A program made the translations under genes and the position numbers. Shown here piece by piece: positions 1 to 8,875 of a stretch of 64,000 nt of DNA. Within the stretch, counting starts at the first letter, position 1. Each line of letters begins with the position of its first letter. Below the pieces are notes generated by a model. The model ran no database searches and was not told where the DNA came from. It worked only from the letters and a program-made list of their open reading frames with translations. This DNA is from Roseburia sp. (lineage in GTDB: Bacteria; Bacillota; Clostridia; Lachnospirales; Lachnospiraceae), in NCBI GenBank assembly GCA_017937095.1, contig JAGBEG010000013.1, forward strand, positions 248,001-312,000, read 5' to 3'.

Positions 1-1004
1 ATCGGCGCCGTCACAATGCCGATGCCGGAAAGCAGGCACGCTCCCGTACTCGCCACATACAGCGTGGGAATCCACCTCTTGTCGTACTCCTTATGCATGA
101 TCCGGTAGAACAGGTAGAAAAGCAGCGGCAGCGAAAAGCTTGCGCACACCGCCTTCCCCTGCCAGATACGAAGCAGCAGCATGGAAGCAAGCGTATGTGT
201 CGATGTATAACCCGCCAGATGAATCACGGACAGGACGATCAGGAACAGAAACGCCTTCTCCCAGTCTCCGCCAAACATCTCCTTACCGATCAGCAGATAA
301 AGCGCGTAGCAGATCAGAATCAGGAAAAACGGCAGATATGCATGGGAAATCTCAGCCGGAGCCATGCCGCTAAGCTTCGCATTCATCGCCACGAACATCG
401 CCCACGGCGAGGTCAGATCCTTGCGCACTTCGCCCTCATCCCAGTACAGATAATCGGCATGAATCGGGCTGTCCTGATACATCGTATCGTGCTCTACCGC
501 AGAAACCTCCTCCGCGATAAAGCGCGCGTCATCATCGTCGCTGTGCTCATAGCGCGCCGGAATATACGCCTGCAGCAGGACAAGCACAGCAGCCAGGATT
601 CCAAAAATCACTGTCCAGCGGCGGCCATTCTGACCGTCCCCGCACTGCCCGCCGCGCTTATTTCTTTCTGCTTTTGCGCTTCGTGCCGGACCTGCCTTTT
701 CCTTTGGTGCAGACAGTTCCCCGTCCGCCCATCGTTTTAAGAAGACAAGGAACGAAAGCACTGCCAGAAGCTGCATGACCATTTCCCACAAAATAATCGC
801 CGTTGTAAGCGTCTGCTGCAATGCAACAAGCGGCACAAGCAGAAGCTGCGCCACCGCCAGCATCGTCGCAAAGCCGAGTACCCACGCGTGCAACACACGG
901 TTCATGCGCCCTTCGATCCGAAGAAACGCCGTCCACAAAAAACCGATCCAGACCGGTACGAGAATGAACATCCCGCTCATGTAGAAAATGTTTCTACAGT
1001 TCAT
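1..1004 (-). CDS. DUF6077-like multipass membrane protein (partial)
   Basis: The frame is open from an ATG at 1004 to the window edge, so the C-terminal part lies outside. I translated it from the complement. It has three hydrophobic helices, a basic cytoplasmic stretch rich in Lys/Arg, a fourth helix, then an Asp-rich extracellular segment (EHSDDDDARF) and further helices. This layout resembles DUF6077 proteins found in Lachnospiraceae polysaccharide loci; the family call is from memory of that pattern and is not certain. The start overlaps the stop of the upstream Wzz-like gene by 11 bases, and a GGGAG ribosome-binding site lies about 9 bases before it. Coupling to the polysaccharide operon suggests a role in glycan assembly or decoration; no catalytic motif is visible. 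Confidence 0.6.
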   Translation of the reverse strand, partial: MNCRNIFYMSGMFILVPVWIGFLWTAFLRIEGRMNRVLHAWVLGFATMLAVAQLLLVPLVALQQTLTTAIILWEMVMQLLAVLSFLVFLKRWADGELSAPKEKAGPARSAKAERNKRGGQCGDGQNGRRWTVIFGILAAVLVLLQAYIPARYEHSDDDDARFIAEEVSAVEHDTMYQDSPIHADYLYWDEGEVRKDLTSPWAMFVAMNAKLSGMAPAEISHAYLPFFLILICYALYLLIGKEMFGGDWEKAFLFLIVLSVIHLAGYTSTHTLASMLLLRIWQGKAVCASFSLPLLFYLFYRIMHKEYDKRWIPTLYVASTGACLLSGIGIVTAP

Positions 1005-2298
1005 ATACCAAAACTCCCTCAATCGCGATACCGTTGGCATTTACCGTGTTCTTCAAACGATAAAGCATCTCGTTTTCCACGCTTGTTCTCGCGCATACGA
1101 CAAACGTCTTGTCGCAGATTTTTGCCGCTGCATAAGCATCCGCATTCTCAGCTACATCCGGGCTGTTTACAACAATGCAGTCATACTCATTGCCCTTCTG
1201 TGCCAGATACGCTTCAAAGCGGTCGTTCATCACGATATTAAAGCCCTTTTCCTCCGCAGTATCGCGGCAGACCTTATCCAGATAGCTGTTGAGCGCATCA
1301 GGCTTTGGCATCTCCTCATCTCCCAGGATATAACGGCTGATGGAATGCTCTGCCCCTCTGTTCTCCGTGGAGAGGTCCACAAACAGCGTTTTCTTCTGCT
1401 CATTTGCGTAGCTCATCGCCAGCTTTAATGCGACGTCCTTCTTCGGGCACTGTATCGGCATACAGTTGATGCGCACGCATTTTTTCTCCGCCGTCTCATC
1501 TTTCTTTCCCCTCAGGAACAATGCGACCTTCTTAAACACTTCCTCTTCGTTCGTGTTCTTTGGCTTGATATCGTCGATTACCGGAACCTCCAGGCATTCG
1601 CGAATCTCCTCCACGCTCTTTGGCTTCCTGCTTAAGATCAGCCAGAAGGAATACAGCACTACCTCGACGATGATACCGAGCAGTACGCCTGCCGTGACCG
1701 CCTTTAACACGCCCTTCTGAAAGTCTTCCTTTGTAATGGAGTAGCTCTCCACTTCCTTTACCTCATTGCTTAAGTACGGTGCGTCGAGAACCAGAAAACA
1801 CTTCTTTCCGACAAGCTCCTGTGACAATTCATCGGTTGCCTCGATAATTGCATTTGTAAACGCTAACGCGGCATTTTCATCGGCAATGGAAAACGCTCCG
1901 ATATTGACCGGATAGGTCAGATAAATCGTAGCGACGTCGCCCGCTTCTCCCTGCATAATATCGAAGACGAGCTGATAGGACTGATAATCCATTTCCAGCC
2001 CGGTCTTTTCCTTTACAAGCTCATAAGCGCGGTAGCTTCCCGCCATGCGCATAATATTGGTCACACGCTCCACAGCGCTCTCGTCGCTGTACTGCTGCGC
2101 GTAAAGCGTCGCCGTCACCTGATGGATATTCTCGTACGCATCCTTTTCAAGATACGGGTACAGGGAAACCATCTTGTAACCGCCCAGCGCCGCCGCGCAG
2201 ATTGCCGCGCAAATTAATGCGAGCCACCATTTTTTCAGATTATAACGGATAATCTCCAACACCGTATACTCCTTGTCCAACCGATACTCCTGATTCAT
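994..2298 (-). CDS. Wzz/CpsC-like polysaccharide chain-length protein with degenerate BY-kinase-like domain
   Basis: A 434-residue membrane protein. The N-terminal half is Wzz-like: a first helix at about residues 24-41, an extracytoplasmic region, and a second helix at about 190-215. The cytoplasmic C-terminal 200 residues look like a bacterial tyrosine kinase or ParA-like fold fused in cis, as in co-polymerases of Gram-positive capsule loci. The usual Walker A loop (GxxxxGK[ST]) is absent where expected (INCMPIQCPKKD), while the following strand (KTLFVDLSTE) still resembles Walker A-prime. No tyrosine-rich tail follows; the protein ends VLVYEL. I infer a regulatory pseudo-kinase. It sits 14 bases downstream of the sugar transferase gene and overlaps the next gene. 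Confidence 0.75.
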   Translation of the reverse strand: MNQEYRLDKEYTVLEIIRYNLKKWWLALICAAICAAALGGYKMVSLYPYLEKDAYENIHQVTATLYAQQYSDESAVERVTNIMRMAGSYRAYELVKEKTGLEMDYQSYQLVFDIMQGEAGDVATIYLTYPVNIGAFSIADENAALAFTNAIIEATDELSQELVGKKCFLVLDAPYLSNEVKEVESYSITKEDFQKGVLKAVTAGVLLGIIVEVVLYSFWLILSRKPKSVEEIRECLEVPVIDDIKPKNTNEEEVFKKVALFLRGKKDETAEKKCVRINCMPIQCPKKDVALKLAMSYANEQKKTLFVDLSTENRGAEHSISRYILGDEEMPKPDALNSYLDKVCRDTAEEKGFNIVMNDRFEAYLAQKGNEYDCIVVNSPDVAENADAYAAAKICDKTFVVCARTSVENEMLYRLKNTVNANGIAIEGVLVYEL

Positions 2299-2312
2299 TT
2301 CATTCTCCTTCC

Positions 2313-3734
2313 TTATTCTCCGCCTTTTTCAAATACTACCTTAATCGTCTTAAGTATGATTTTTATATCAAGCCCGATACTCCAGTTATCAATATACTGT
2401 ACATCCAGCTTCACAACATCCTCAAAATCCTTGATATTGTTCCTGCCGCTCACCTGCCACAGTCCCGTGATGCCGGGCTTTGCACTTAAGCGCCGCTTCT
2501 GGTGCGATTCATACTGCCGGAATTCATCCACCGTCGGCGGTCTGGTTCCCACCAGGCTCATATCGCCCTTTAACACATTGTAAAACTGCGGCAGCTCGTC
2601 AATGCTTGTCTTGCGGATGAATTTGCCCACCTTCGTGATACGCGGATCATCCTTCATCTTGAACATAAAGCCGTTCATCTCATTCTGGCTTTCCAGTTCC
2701 TTCTTACGTTCTTCCGCGTCCCGGTACATCGAGCGGAATTTATATATCTTAAAGAACCTTCCGTTCTTTCCCACGCGCTTCTGCGCAAAGAACAGCGGTC
2801 CTGGGGATTCGATCAAAAGCGGCGGCGCCAGAAAAACCGTCACGACCGCGGTAATTGCCAATCCGACAAGTGCGCCGACAATGTCCATCAGACGCTTCAC
2901 AAACAACAGCTTCCAGTCATATTGCTGGTTGGAGAACGTCACGACCGGAACATTTCCCATCATATTAAAACTCTTGTGATAGTCGTCGAAACGGTTTAAA
3001 AGCTCAATCGTGACATGCACGGTCGCGCCCATGTCCTCAAACGTATTGACTACTTTCGCGAGCGACTCTCCGGTATCGTAGGGCACATTGATAAATACCT
3101 CGTCCACGATCTGCTCCTTTGCATACTGGAACATATTGTCATAGGTCGCAGCCACCGGTACGCCCTCATACCATTTTCCGATCTGATTGTCATCAATGAT
3201 GGCAATGCTTGTCAGGCGGTGCGCCCAGTCCTTGGAATTTTCGATTTCAAGCAGCGTGTCCTTGACACGATCCGATGTCGTGACAAGAAATACCTGATTC
3301 GTCCCGCGCTTATTGCGGTATACCTTTAACAGATAATACTTGATGACCGCATGTACCGCAAAAAACAGGATCAGATTGATTCCGGCAATGCAAAAGTACA
3401 CGCCTCGGGATGCATCCACCTGATTGTGCTGGAGGAAAATCGTCAGCGCCGTCACAAGGATGATGACTACGCTCGCCTCCACCGCCGCCCAGAAATCCCT
3501 CACCAGATTTCTCCGTATGAAATTCTTCTCGATATCGGAAAACAGCAGTACCAGCATGTAGACTCCCAGTACGATCCCAAAGCTGTCTAAAAGCTCGATT
3601 CTCATGTTCGCCACAGACACGTTGCGGTAGCCTACCAGCCATAGATAACCGCCGCCGAAATAGCTCGCGATAAAACATATCAGATCTGCCAGCAATACCA
3701 TGACATCCTGAATCTTTTCTTTTGATTGGTACAT
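2313..3734 (-). CDS. Undecaprenyl-phosphate sugar phosphotransferase (polyprenyl glycosylphosphotransferase)
   Basis: A 473-residue integral membrane protein that would start repeat-unit synthesis by moving a sugar-1-phosphate onto undecaprenyl phosphate. The N-terminal half has about four membrane helices followed by a CoA-binding-like cytoplasmic domain. The C-terminal third is the bacterial sugar transferase domain: VKRLMDIVGA membrane entry, the PGP segment (ESPGPLFFAQKRVGK), KIYKFRSM, then KTSIDELPQFYNVLKGDMSLVG split over about residues 370-392, and GLWQVSGRN near the end. This matches WbaP/CpsE/EpsL-type enzymes, and the length is typical. The start has a GAGAGGA site 6 bases upstream. 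The sugar specificity cannot be read from sequence. Confidence 0.93.
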   Translation of the reverse strand: MYQSKEKIQDVMVLLADLICFIASYFGGGYLWLVGYRNVSVANMRIELLDSFGIVLGVYMLVLLFSDIEKNFIRRNLVRDFWAAVEASVVIILVTALTIFLQHNQVDASRGVYFCIAGINLILFFAVHAVIKYYLLKVYRNKRGTNQVFLVTTSDRVKDTLLEIENSKDWAHRLTSIAIIDDNQIGKWYEGVPVAATYDNMFQYAKEQIVDEVFINVPYDTGESLAKVVNTFEDMGATVHVTIELLNRFDDYHKSFNMMGNVPVVTFSNQQYDWKLLFVKRLMDIVGALVGLAITAVVTVFLAPPLLIESPGPLFFAQKRVGKNGRFFKIYKFRSMYRDAEERKKELESQNEMNGFMFKMKDDPRITKVGKFIRKTSIDELPQFYNVLKGDMSLVGTRPPTVDEFRQYESHQKRRLSAKPGITGLWQVSGRNNIKDFEDVVKLDVQYIDNWSIGLDIKIILKTIKVVFEKGGE

Positions 3735-3748
3735 GTCAAATCCTCTCT

Positions 3749-5080
3749 TTATCCCTCATAGATACTCTCCCGGTTTCCCAGTGAAAAATGAATGCGAAAT
3801 GTCATCCCGGGCTGTGCAAGCCACACACAGTCAAAACCATATTCCGCATCCGCCCCGCTGCGCAGCTTTAACGCCTCCGCGACGTCCTGCCGCTGTCTTC
3901 TGCCAATCTCAGCGGGAATGCCGCCGCCGTCTGCATCCGTGACCCGGATATCCACCGGAAGCGCTCTTTTATCCCACGTCTTTGCAAGTGCCCAGCCCGA
4001 ACAGACCATACTGCCGTCCTGATACTCCTTTCTGTCCACATGGTACAAAAGCTTTCGCACTCTCACCTTTTCATTTCTGCCGCAAGCCGCAGAGTCTGCG
4101 CTTCCGCTGCCGCTCACCGCGCCTGTGCCCTGTTCCGCCGCACGAAGCAGCTCCTTTACCGGAATAATCTTTGTTCCCATCAGCCGCTGCATATTCCGCA
4201 CCGGAAGGCTTCCCTGTCCCATATAGCTTTGAAAACTCTCTTCCATCCGCCGGAATGCCGCCGCCTCTTCCTCCGAGATCTTTGCCAATGCAAGCAGCCC
4301 GGCAAGACTGACATCCTCCTTGTAGAACACCTGATGCCATGCGAAGTAAAGCGCCCGGTAGATGACAAATGCTTTCGGAACCGGGAAATCGAAGGTCCAC
4401 TCATAATCAATGACCGTCCATGCCCCGCTTAAATCCGCTTCCGCCGCTTCCCCGACAAAGATATTCGAGAATATCATATCGATATCGGACACATCCGCGC
4501 TGTCGTATGCGCCCTCCGGAACATGCTCCCCAAATACCCTCGCGAACTCCGGCGTAGGGACAAACGGCCTGTTTCCGCCGCTCTGCTGCACTCTTTTAAT
4601 ATACGCCTGCAAAATCCGCCGGATTCCTTCCGTATCGCCGCAGTCCAGCATCCTCTCCAGCACGTCCTGCAGAGACGCTCCTGTAAGAAACGGGGACGCC
4701 GAGCGGCACTTTTTCGCACCTGTGTTCCCCGCTTCCACCGGGGCAGCCCGCCAGCCGTCTCCTTCCGAAACCTCCGTCTCTGACGGGGCAGTCCGCCAGC
4801 CGTCTTCACCCGAAACCTCCGTCTCTGACGAGGCAGCCTGCCAGCCGTCCTCACCCGAAACCTCCGTCTCTGACGGGCAGAAGGAGATACCGCTCCCCAC
4901 ATACGCTGCGGTAAGCATCCGGTATGCCTCCGCGATATGGCGGATATGCGGCTCCGCCGCTTTCGTCAGGGCATATTTATATACTTTTTTCTCTCCGGAT
5001 TCGTCTGTCACGATATCCGTGCGGATGCAGAAGCTCTCCGCCCGTTCATTGGAATACTTCGCATAAATCGTTCGTTCCAA
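3749..5080 (-). CDS. Uncharacterised polysaccharide-locus protein with kinase-like signature and internal repeats
   Basis: 443 residues from a TTG start at 5080, chosen because a GGAG site lies 8 bases before it and no suitable ATG exists nearby. The middle shows DIDMIFSNIF followed about 15 residues later by VIDYEWTFDF, which recalls the catalytic D-x5-N and following D of protein-kinase-like small-molecule kinases; I offer this only as a resemblance. The C-terminal 100 residues form a beta-rich domain with a GWALAK motif, like accessory domains on clostridial glycan enzymes. Residues of about 69-113 are three near-identical 15-residue units (SETEVSGEDGW core). The gene lies between a methyltransferase and the initiating sugar transferase, so a role in glycan modification is likely. 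Confidence 0.6.
   Translation of the reverse strand: MERTIYAKYSNERAESFCIRTDIVTDESGEKKVYKYALTKAAEPHIRHIAEAYRMLTAAYVGSGISFCPSETEVSGEDGWQAASSETEVSGEDGWRTAPSETEVSEGDGWRAAPVEAGNTGAKKCRSASPFLTGASLQDVLERMLDCGDTEGIRRILQAYIKRVQQSGGNRPFVPTPEFARVFGEHVPEGAYDSADVSDIDMIFSNIFVGEAAEADLSGAWTVIDYEWTFDFPVPKAFVIYRALYFAWHQVFYKEDVSLAGLLALAKISEEEAAAFRRMEESFQSYMGQGSLPVRNMQRLMGTKIIPVKELLRAAEQGTGAVSGSGSADSAACGRNEKVRVRKLLYHVDRKEYQDGSMVCSGWALAKTWDKRALPVDIRVTDADGGGIPAEIGRRQRQDVAEALKLRSGADAEYGFDCVWLAQPGMTFRIHFSLGNRESIYEG
4740..4874. repeat. Three tandem 45-bp in-frame repeats
   Basis: Three adjacent 45-bp units (4740-4784, 4785-4829, 4830-4874) differ by only a few bases and encode three copies of a 15-residue acidic segment within the gene at 3749-5080. 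The unit is a multiple of three, so gain or loss of copies keeps the frame. Confidence 0.9.
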
Positions 5081-5094
5081 ACGCCCTGCTCCTC

Positions 5095-5976
5095 CTATTT
5101 CCCAGCTTCAATCAAAAACGAATTGGGAAATGCACAAAACACGCCTTCCTCCAGCAGTGCATCGTACATCTCCCGCTCGTCAAAGCACACAATCCTGTCT
5201 CTGTCAAAATTTCTCCGGTTCTCCGTAAGCTCCCCTTTGTGTGGAAGCCATTCATCCGAATAGACCGCCGACGGAAATTTGTGGTCGGGGTAGGGATAGT
5301 AAAAGGTCAGTTTCTCAAATCCCGCGCCCCGAAGCATCTTTTCATACTCCGTTCTGCTGTAGCATCTGGCACCGTCCATACTGCCCTGCCCGTCTCCGCA
5401 AGAGGCTCGCCCGCCGTCTCTGCGGGAGACCGCCGCATCGCCTTCTAAGTCATAATTCCGAAGTCCTGTGAAATAACCGCCGCGGTACTCCTCCTGACAT
5501 CCCGCGAAATATTTCAGTCCCAGACGGTTCGCATCCGCAAGTATCAGCCTGCCGTTCTCTTTCAAAAGCGTCCGCAGATTCTTAAGCTCTTCCCGATACC
5601 GATACACGTTTCCGGCAATCAGAATCACGTCGAAGCGCATTGCAACCGGCGTGTCCTCACAGAATACCTTCAGCCGTTCCCCCGCATCCCGGTAGCGCTC
5701 CCGGATAATTTTTGCAGAAAGCTCATTCTCCGTCAGACAGACGACTTCCCCTGCCTTCTCTAACAGCTTTCCCGTGAGCGCCCCGCACTCCGCGTTCCGC
5801 TCTAGCACGCGCATCTCCTTCGTGACCGGAAGCCAGTCAATCAGATTCTCCCTTATCTTCGACAGATGATAGAGATACGGGTAGGATGCCTTTTCCTGTA
5901 TGACATCCGAAAAGTCTCCGCTCTTATTCTGTTTTACAAGCTCATACAGTTCTGTCAGAAACTGCGCATCCTCCAT
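5095..5976 (-). CDS. Class I SAM-dependent methyltransferase
   Basis: 293 residues. The region around residue 55 (VLERNAECGALTGKLLEKAGEVVCL split by a Gly-containing loop) corresponds to motif I and the acidic residue of motif II of Rossmann methyltransferases, followed by RFDVILIAGN (motif IV) and LLKENGRLILA (motif VI). The C-terminal part is variable. It sits between the Wzt-like ATPase and a protein of unknown function in the polysaccharide operon and has an AGGAGG site 6 bases before its ATG. Methylation of the growing glycan, possibly as a chain terminator recognised by the Wzt C-terminal domain, is a reasonable inference from O-antigen systems; the acceptor is unknown. Confidence 0.75.
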   Translation of the reverse strand: MEDAQFLTELYELVKQNKSGDFSDVIQEKASYPYLYHLSKIRENLIDWLPVTKEMRVLERNAECGALTGKLLEKAGEVVCLTENELSAKIIRERYRDAGERLKVFCEDTPVAMRFDVILIAGNVYRYREELKNLRTLLKENGRLILADANRLGLKYFAGCQEEYRGGYFTGLRNYDLEGDAAVSRRDGGRASCGDGQGSMDGARCYSRTEYEKMLRGAGFEKLTFYYPYPDHKFPSAVYSDEWLPHKGELTENRRNFDRDRIVCFDEREMYDALLEEGVFCAFPNSFLIEAGK

Positions 5977-5999
5977 GCGGTTCCTCCTCTCCGGTTCAT

Positions 6000-7277
6000 T
6001 TAGGCGTCCACGCGTTCTACCGTCGTCTCTGAATTCATATCATAGAAACCGACCGTATTCTTATCCGATATGACAGTCACTCCCACCACATCATAGAGCC
6101 TGTGATATGCGCGGAATTCTCCGCCCACATACCCCGTACAACTGATGGAAAGAAGATATTCTCCGCCCTGCAGATCCATGTTCTGCTTAAATGCAGCTAC
6201 ATAGACTTCCCCGGCACGGGCAAGTCCTACGCCGACCTTCTCATACATCGTGTTCGTCCCGGTCACCGCCGTCCCCTGTACCGTCTTAAACGTATAGGTG
6301 AAAATCGGATCCTGGATATCTGTCTGAAAACGAACCTTTGACTTAATCGTAAAGGAAGTCCCCTTCTGGATACAGTTGGTATAGCTTCCATATTCATCTA
6401 TCACTGCAAAATCAATGATTTCCGCTTCTCCGGTTCCATATTCATTTACCTGCGGATTCAATTCATAATTCGACTTCCAGAGCTTCTCCCCGGCGCCTTC
6501 CGTCGCGGAAGCAAGCACCTGTCCGCTCGCAATATTCTGTGACTGATTCAGCAGCACCTTCTTGTATAGATTGATGGTATCCTTCGGATTGCCCTCCGAC
6601 AGCTTCACACCCTTATTCAACAGGATCACCCTGTCGCAGTATTTCGCTACGCTGCTGATATCATGGCTGACAAAAATAATTGTCTTGCCCTGCGCCTTGA
6701 AATCCTCAAACTTCTTGTAGCACTTCGCCTGAAAGAACACGTCTCCCACAGACAACGCCTCATCGACAATGAGAATCTCCGGGTCAATATTGATTGCCAC
6801 TGCAAATGCGAGACGCACGAACATACCGCTCGAATAGGTCTTGCACGGCTGATTGACGAAATCGCCGATATCTGCAAACTTCAGGATTTCATCGAGACGC
6901 GCGTCCATCTCCTCTTTCGAGAACCCCATCATCATGCCGTTTAAGTAGACATTCTCAATCCCGGTATACTCCATATTAAATCCCGCTCCAAGCTCAAGCA
7001 GCGCCGAAATTCTTCCGTCAATCTCCACCTCGCCGCTCGTCGGGCTTAAGACACCTGTGATGATTTTAAGAATCGTAGACTTCCCGGAGCCGTTCGTTCC
7101 GATAATACCGACCGTCTCGCCCTTTTTCACCTCAAACGACACATGGTCGAGCGCGCGGTGATCCTTAAAGCGTCCTTTTCTCGCCAGTCCGAGCGCGTCA
7201 AGCAAACGCTCGGAGGGTCTGTTATATAATTTGTAGACTTTGCTGACATCTTCTACTCTGATTGCTAACTCATCCAT
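6000..7277 (-). CDS. Polysaccharide ABC exporter ATP-binding protein with C-terminal glycan-recognition domain (Wzt/TagH type)
   Basis: 425 residues. The N-terminal 240 residues hold a complete nucleotide-binding domain: Walker A GTNGSGKS, the signature region KTYSSGMFVRLAFA, Walker B EILIVDEALSVGD and the switch histidine in FVSHDISS. The signature lacks the usual LSGG and reads YSSGM, which is normal for this subfamily. The last 150 residues form a beta-sandwich like Wzt-C, which binds the modified end of the exported glycan. The partner permease is the next gene upstream (7399-8232). Together they would carry undecaprenyl-linked polysaccharide across the membrane. Confidence 0.93.
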   Translation of the reverse strand: MDELAIRVEDVSKVYKLYNRPSERLLDALGLARKGRFKDHRALDHVSFEVKKGETVGIIGTNGSGKSTILKIITGVLSPTSGEVEIDGRISALLELGAGFNMEYTGIENVYLNGMMMGFSKEEMDARLDEILKFADIGDFVNQPCKTYSSGMFVRLAFAVAINIDPEILIVDEALSVGDVFFQAKCYKKFEDFKAQGKTIIFVSHDISSVAKYCDRVILLNKGVKLSEGNPKDTINLYKKVLLNQSQNIASGQVLASATEGAGEKLWKSNYELNPQVNEYGTGEAEIIDFAVIDEYGSYTNCIQKGTSFTIKSKVRFQTDIQDPIFTYTFKTVQGTAVTGTNTMYEKVGVGLARAGEVYVAAFKQNMDLQGGEYLLSISCTGYVGGEFRAYHRLYDVVGVTVISDKNTVGFYDMNSETTVERVDA

Positions 7278-7398
7278 TCAACTACAAATTCCTCTCCTAA
7301 TCCTGCAGCCATCATCTTCCCATAACCGATACTTCCTGCTGCCAGCCGCCGCATCCAAAACCCTTAAGATTCCTTCCGCTTTTTGCAGCCTCATTCTT

Positions 7399-8232
7399 CT
7401 ACAGCACATCCGCAAAATGCGGGCGCAGGCGCTTAAATACCGCCGTACCCAGCAGCAAGAGCACTGCTGTCACAATCCAGAAATATGCGGTCAGTCCCGG
7501 ATTCTCCCAGAAGCCGGTCTGATTGATCAGCGCATCCCGGTACCCGGAAACAATATAATACATCGGATTCAATTTTAAAATCGTCACTGCCCATCCCGGA
7601 ATCTGTACCATGGACTCGAAATTCCACATAATCGGCGTTACCCACATTCCAATCTGTAGGATAATTGCCACGACTTCCTTCATATCCCGGAAAAATACGG
7701 TGACGGCGCTGGTCGCGTACACAAGTCCCGTTGTAAACAGAATCATGCAAAAGGAATAGTAAATCACCTGCAGCATGTAAAGATTCGGATAATATCCCAT
7801 ACATGCAAAAATCACAACTGCGAACACCACGAAAAACAGGTGTGTAAACAGCGCTGAAATCATCTTGACGACCGGAAGGATATCGATCTGAAATACTACT
7901 TTCTTGACCAGATAACTGTACTCCACGAGCACGCCGGTGCCTCCGTTCATCGCCTCCTGAAAATAGAACCACGGCACAAGCCCCGCCATCAGCCAGAGCA
8001 CGAACGGAATCTCGATTCCGGTCCGAAGATCCGTCGCCTTGGAATTTAAACCTTTTTCAAACACAAACCAGTAGAGCAGCACCGTGATCACCGGCTGTAC
8101 GAACGCCCAGATCACACCGAAATAGGAACCCGCAAACTTTTTACGGATATCATTCTTCGCCAGATTCCAGACCAGTTTTCTGCTCTTTATCAGATGTCCG
8201 GGCAATGAAGCGCCCTTCTTTTTCTCTGCCAT
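7399..8232 (-). CDS. Polysaccharide ABC exporter permease (Wzm/TagG type)
   Basis: 277 residues with an amphipathic N-terminus (LIKSRKLVWNLAKNDIRKK) and six predicted membrane helices, as in ABC-2 type polysaccharide and teichoic acid exporters. Family hallmarks are GSYFGVIWAFVQPV near residue 36 and LNPMYYIVSGYRD near the C-terminus. It lies 121 bases upstream of the matching ATPase gene, and the gap holds no clear gene. The pair indicates ABC-dependent export rather than a Wzx flippase, although a Wzz-like protein is also encoded downstream. Confidence 0.93.
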   Translation of the reverse strand: MAEKKKGASLPGHLIKSRKLVWNLAKNDIRKKFAGSYFGVIWAFVQPVITVLLYWFVFEKGLNSKATDLRTGIEIPFVLWLMAGLVPWFYFQEAMNGGTGVLVEYSYLVKKVVFQIDILPVVKMISALFTHLFFVVFAVVIFACMGYYPNLYMLQVIYYSFCMILFTTGLVYATSAVTVFFRDMKEVVAIILQIGMWVTPIMWNFESMVQIPGWAVTILKLNPMYYIVSGYRDALINQTGFWENPGLTAYFWIVTAVLLLLGTAVFKRLRPHFADVL

Positions 8233-8292
8233 CTATGTCTCCTAACTTCCCCTAATCATACAGCTTTTCTCATTCGTCAAAATTCCGCCATC

Positions 8293-8874
8293 TTATGCGA
8301 TACCATGCGCCATCTTATATTCCGCAAAGCTCTTCTGTACCCGGTCCTTGTCGGAAAGGATCAGATCCTCCGCCGTCATTCCCTCCGGCATCGGCCATTC
8401 CACGCCGACCTCCGGGTCATTCCAGAGAATACCGCCCTCGTCATTCGGATGATAGAAATCCGTCACCTTGTAGCAGAACTCCGCATAATCAGAAAGTACG
8501 ATAAAGCCGTGCGCAAAATTCTTCGGAACGAAGAACTGCTTCTTGTTCTCCGCAGAAAGCAGCACGCCGTACCATTTTCCGAAGGTCTTAGAACCCTCCC
8601 GCAAATCGACCGCCACATCGAACACCTCGCCGTTTACAACGCGCACCAGCTTGTCCTGCGGGTAGTTGATCTGGAAGTGAAGCCCGCGGAGTACGCCCTT
8701 CTTAGACGCCGACTGGTTGTCCTGCACGAACTGACAGTCAATCCCCGCCTCCGCAAAATCATTGTAATTGTAAGTCTCCATAAAGTAGCCGCGCTCGTCT
8801 CCGAACACCGCAGGCTCAATGACCTTTAATCCCTCGATTCCATTACAGTTCTCTGTTACTTTGATTTTTCCCAT
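8293..8874 (-). CDS. rfbC: dTDP-4-dehydrorhamnose 3,5-epimerase
   Basis: 193 residues from the ATG at 8874. This start is preferred over an upstream ATG because a GGAGGGT site (8882-8888) is 7 bases before it and it gives a one-base gap after rfbA. The enzyme epimerises dTDP-4-keto-6-deoxyglucose at C3 and C5. The RmlC cupin features are visible: FGDERGYFMETYN, QDNQSASKKGVLRGLHFQ with the catalytic histidine, and FVPKNFAHGF. The length is typical. It is the third step of dTDP-L-rhamnose synthesis, with rfbA, rfbB and rfbD in the same window. Confidence 0.96.
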   Translation of the reverse strand: MGKIKVTENCNGIEGLKVIEPAVFGDERGYFMETYNYNDFAEAGIDCQFVQDNQSASKKGVLRGLHFQINYPQDKLVRVVNGEVFDVAVDLREGSKTFGKWYGVLLSAENKKQFFVPKNFAHGFIVLSDYAEFCYKVTDFYHPNDEGGILWNDPEVGVEWPMPEGMTAEDLILSDKDRVQKSFAEYKMAHGIA

Positions 8875-8875
8875 T

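Noticed and set aside
658..936. 92-residue minus-strand ORF
   Set aside because: It lies inside the DUF6077-like gene in a different frame and has no membrane or domain features.
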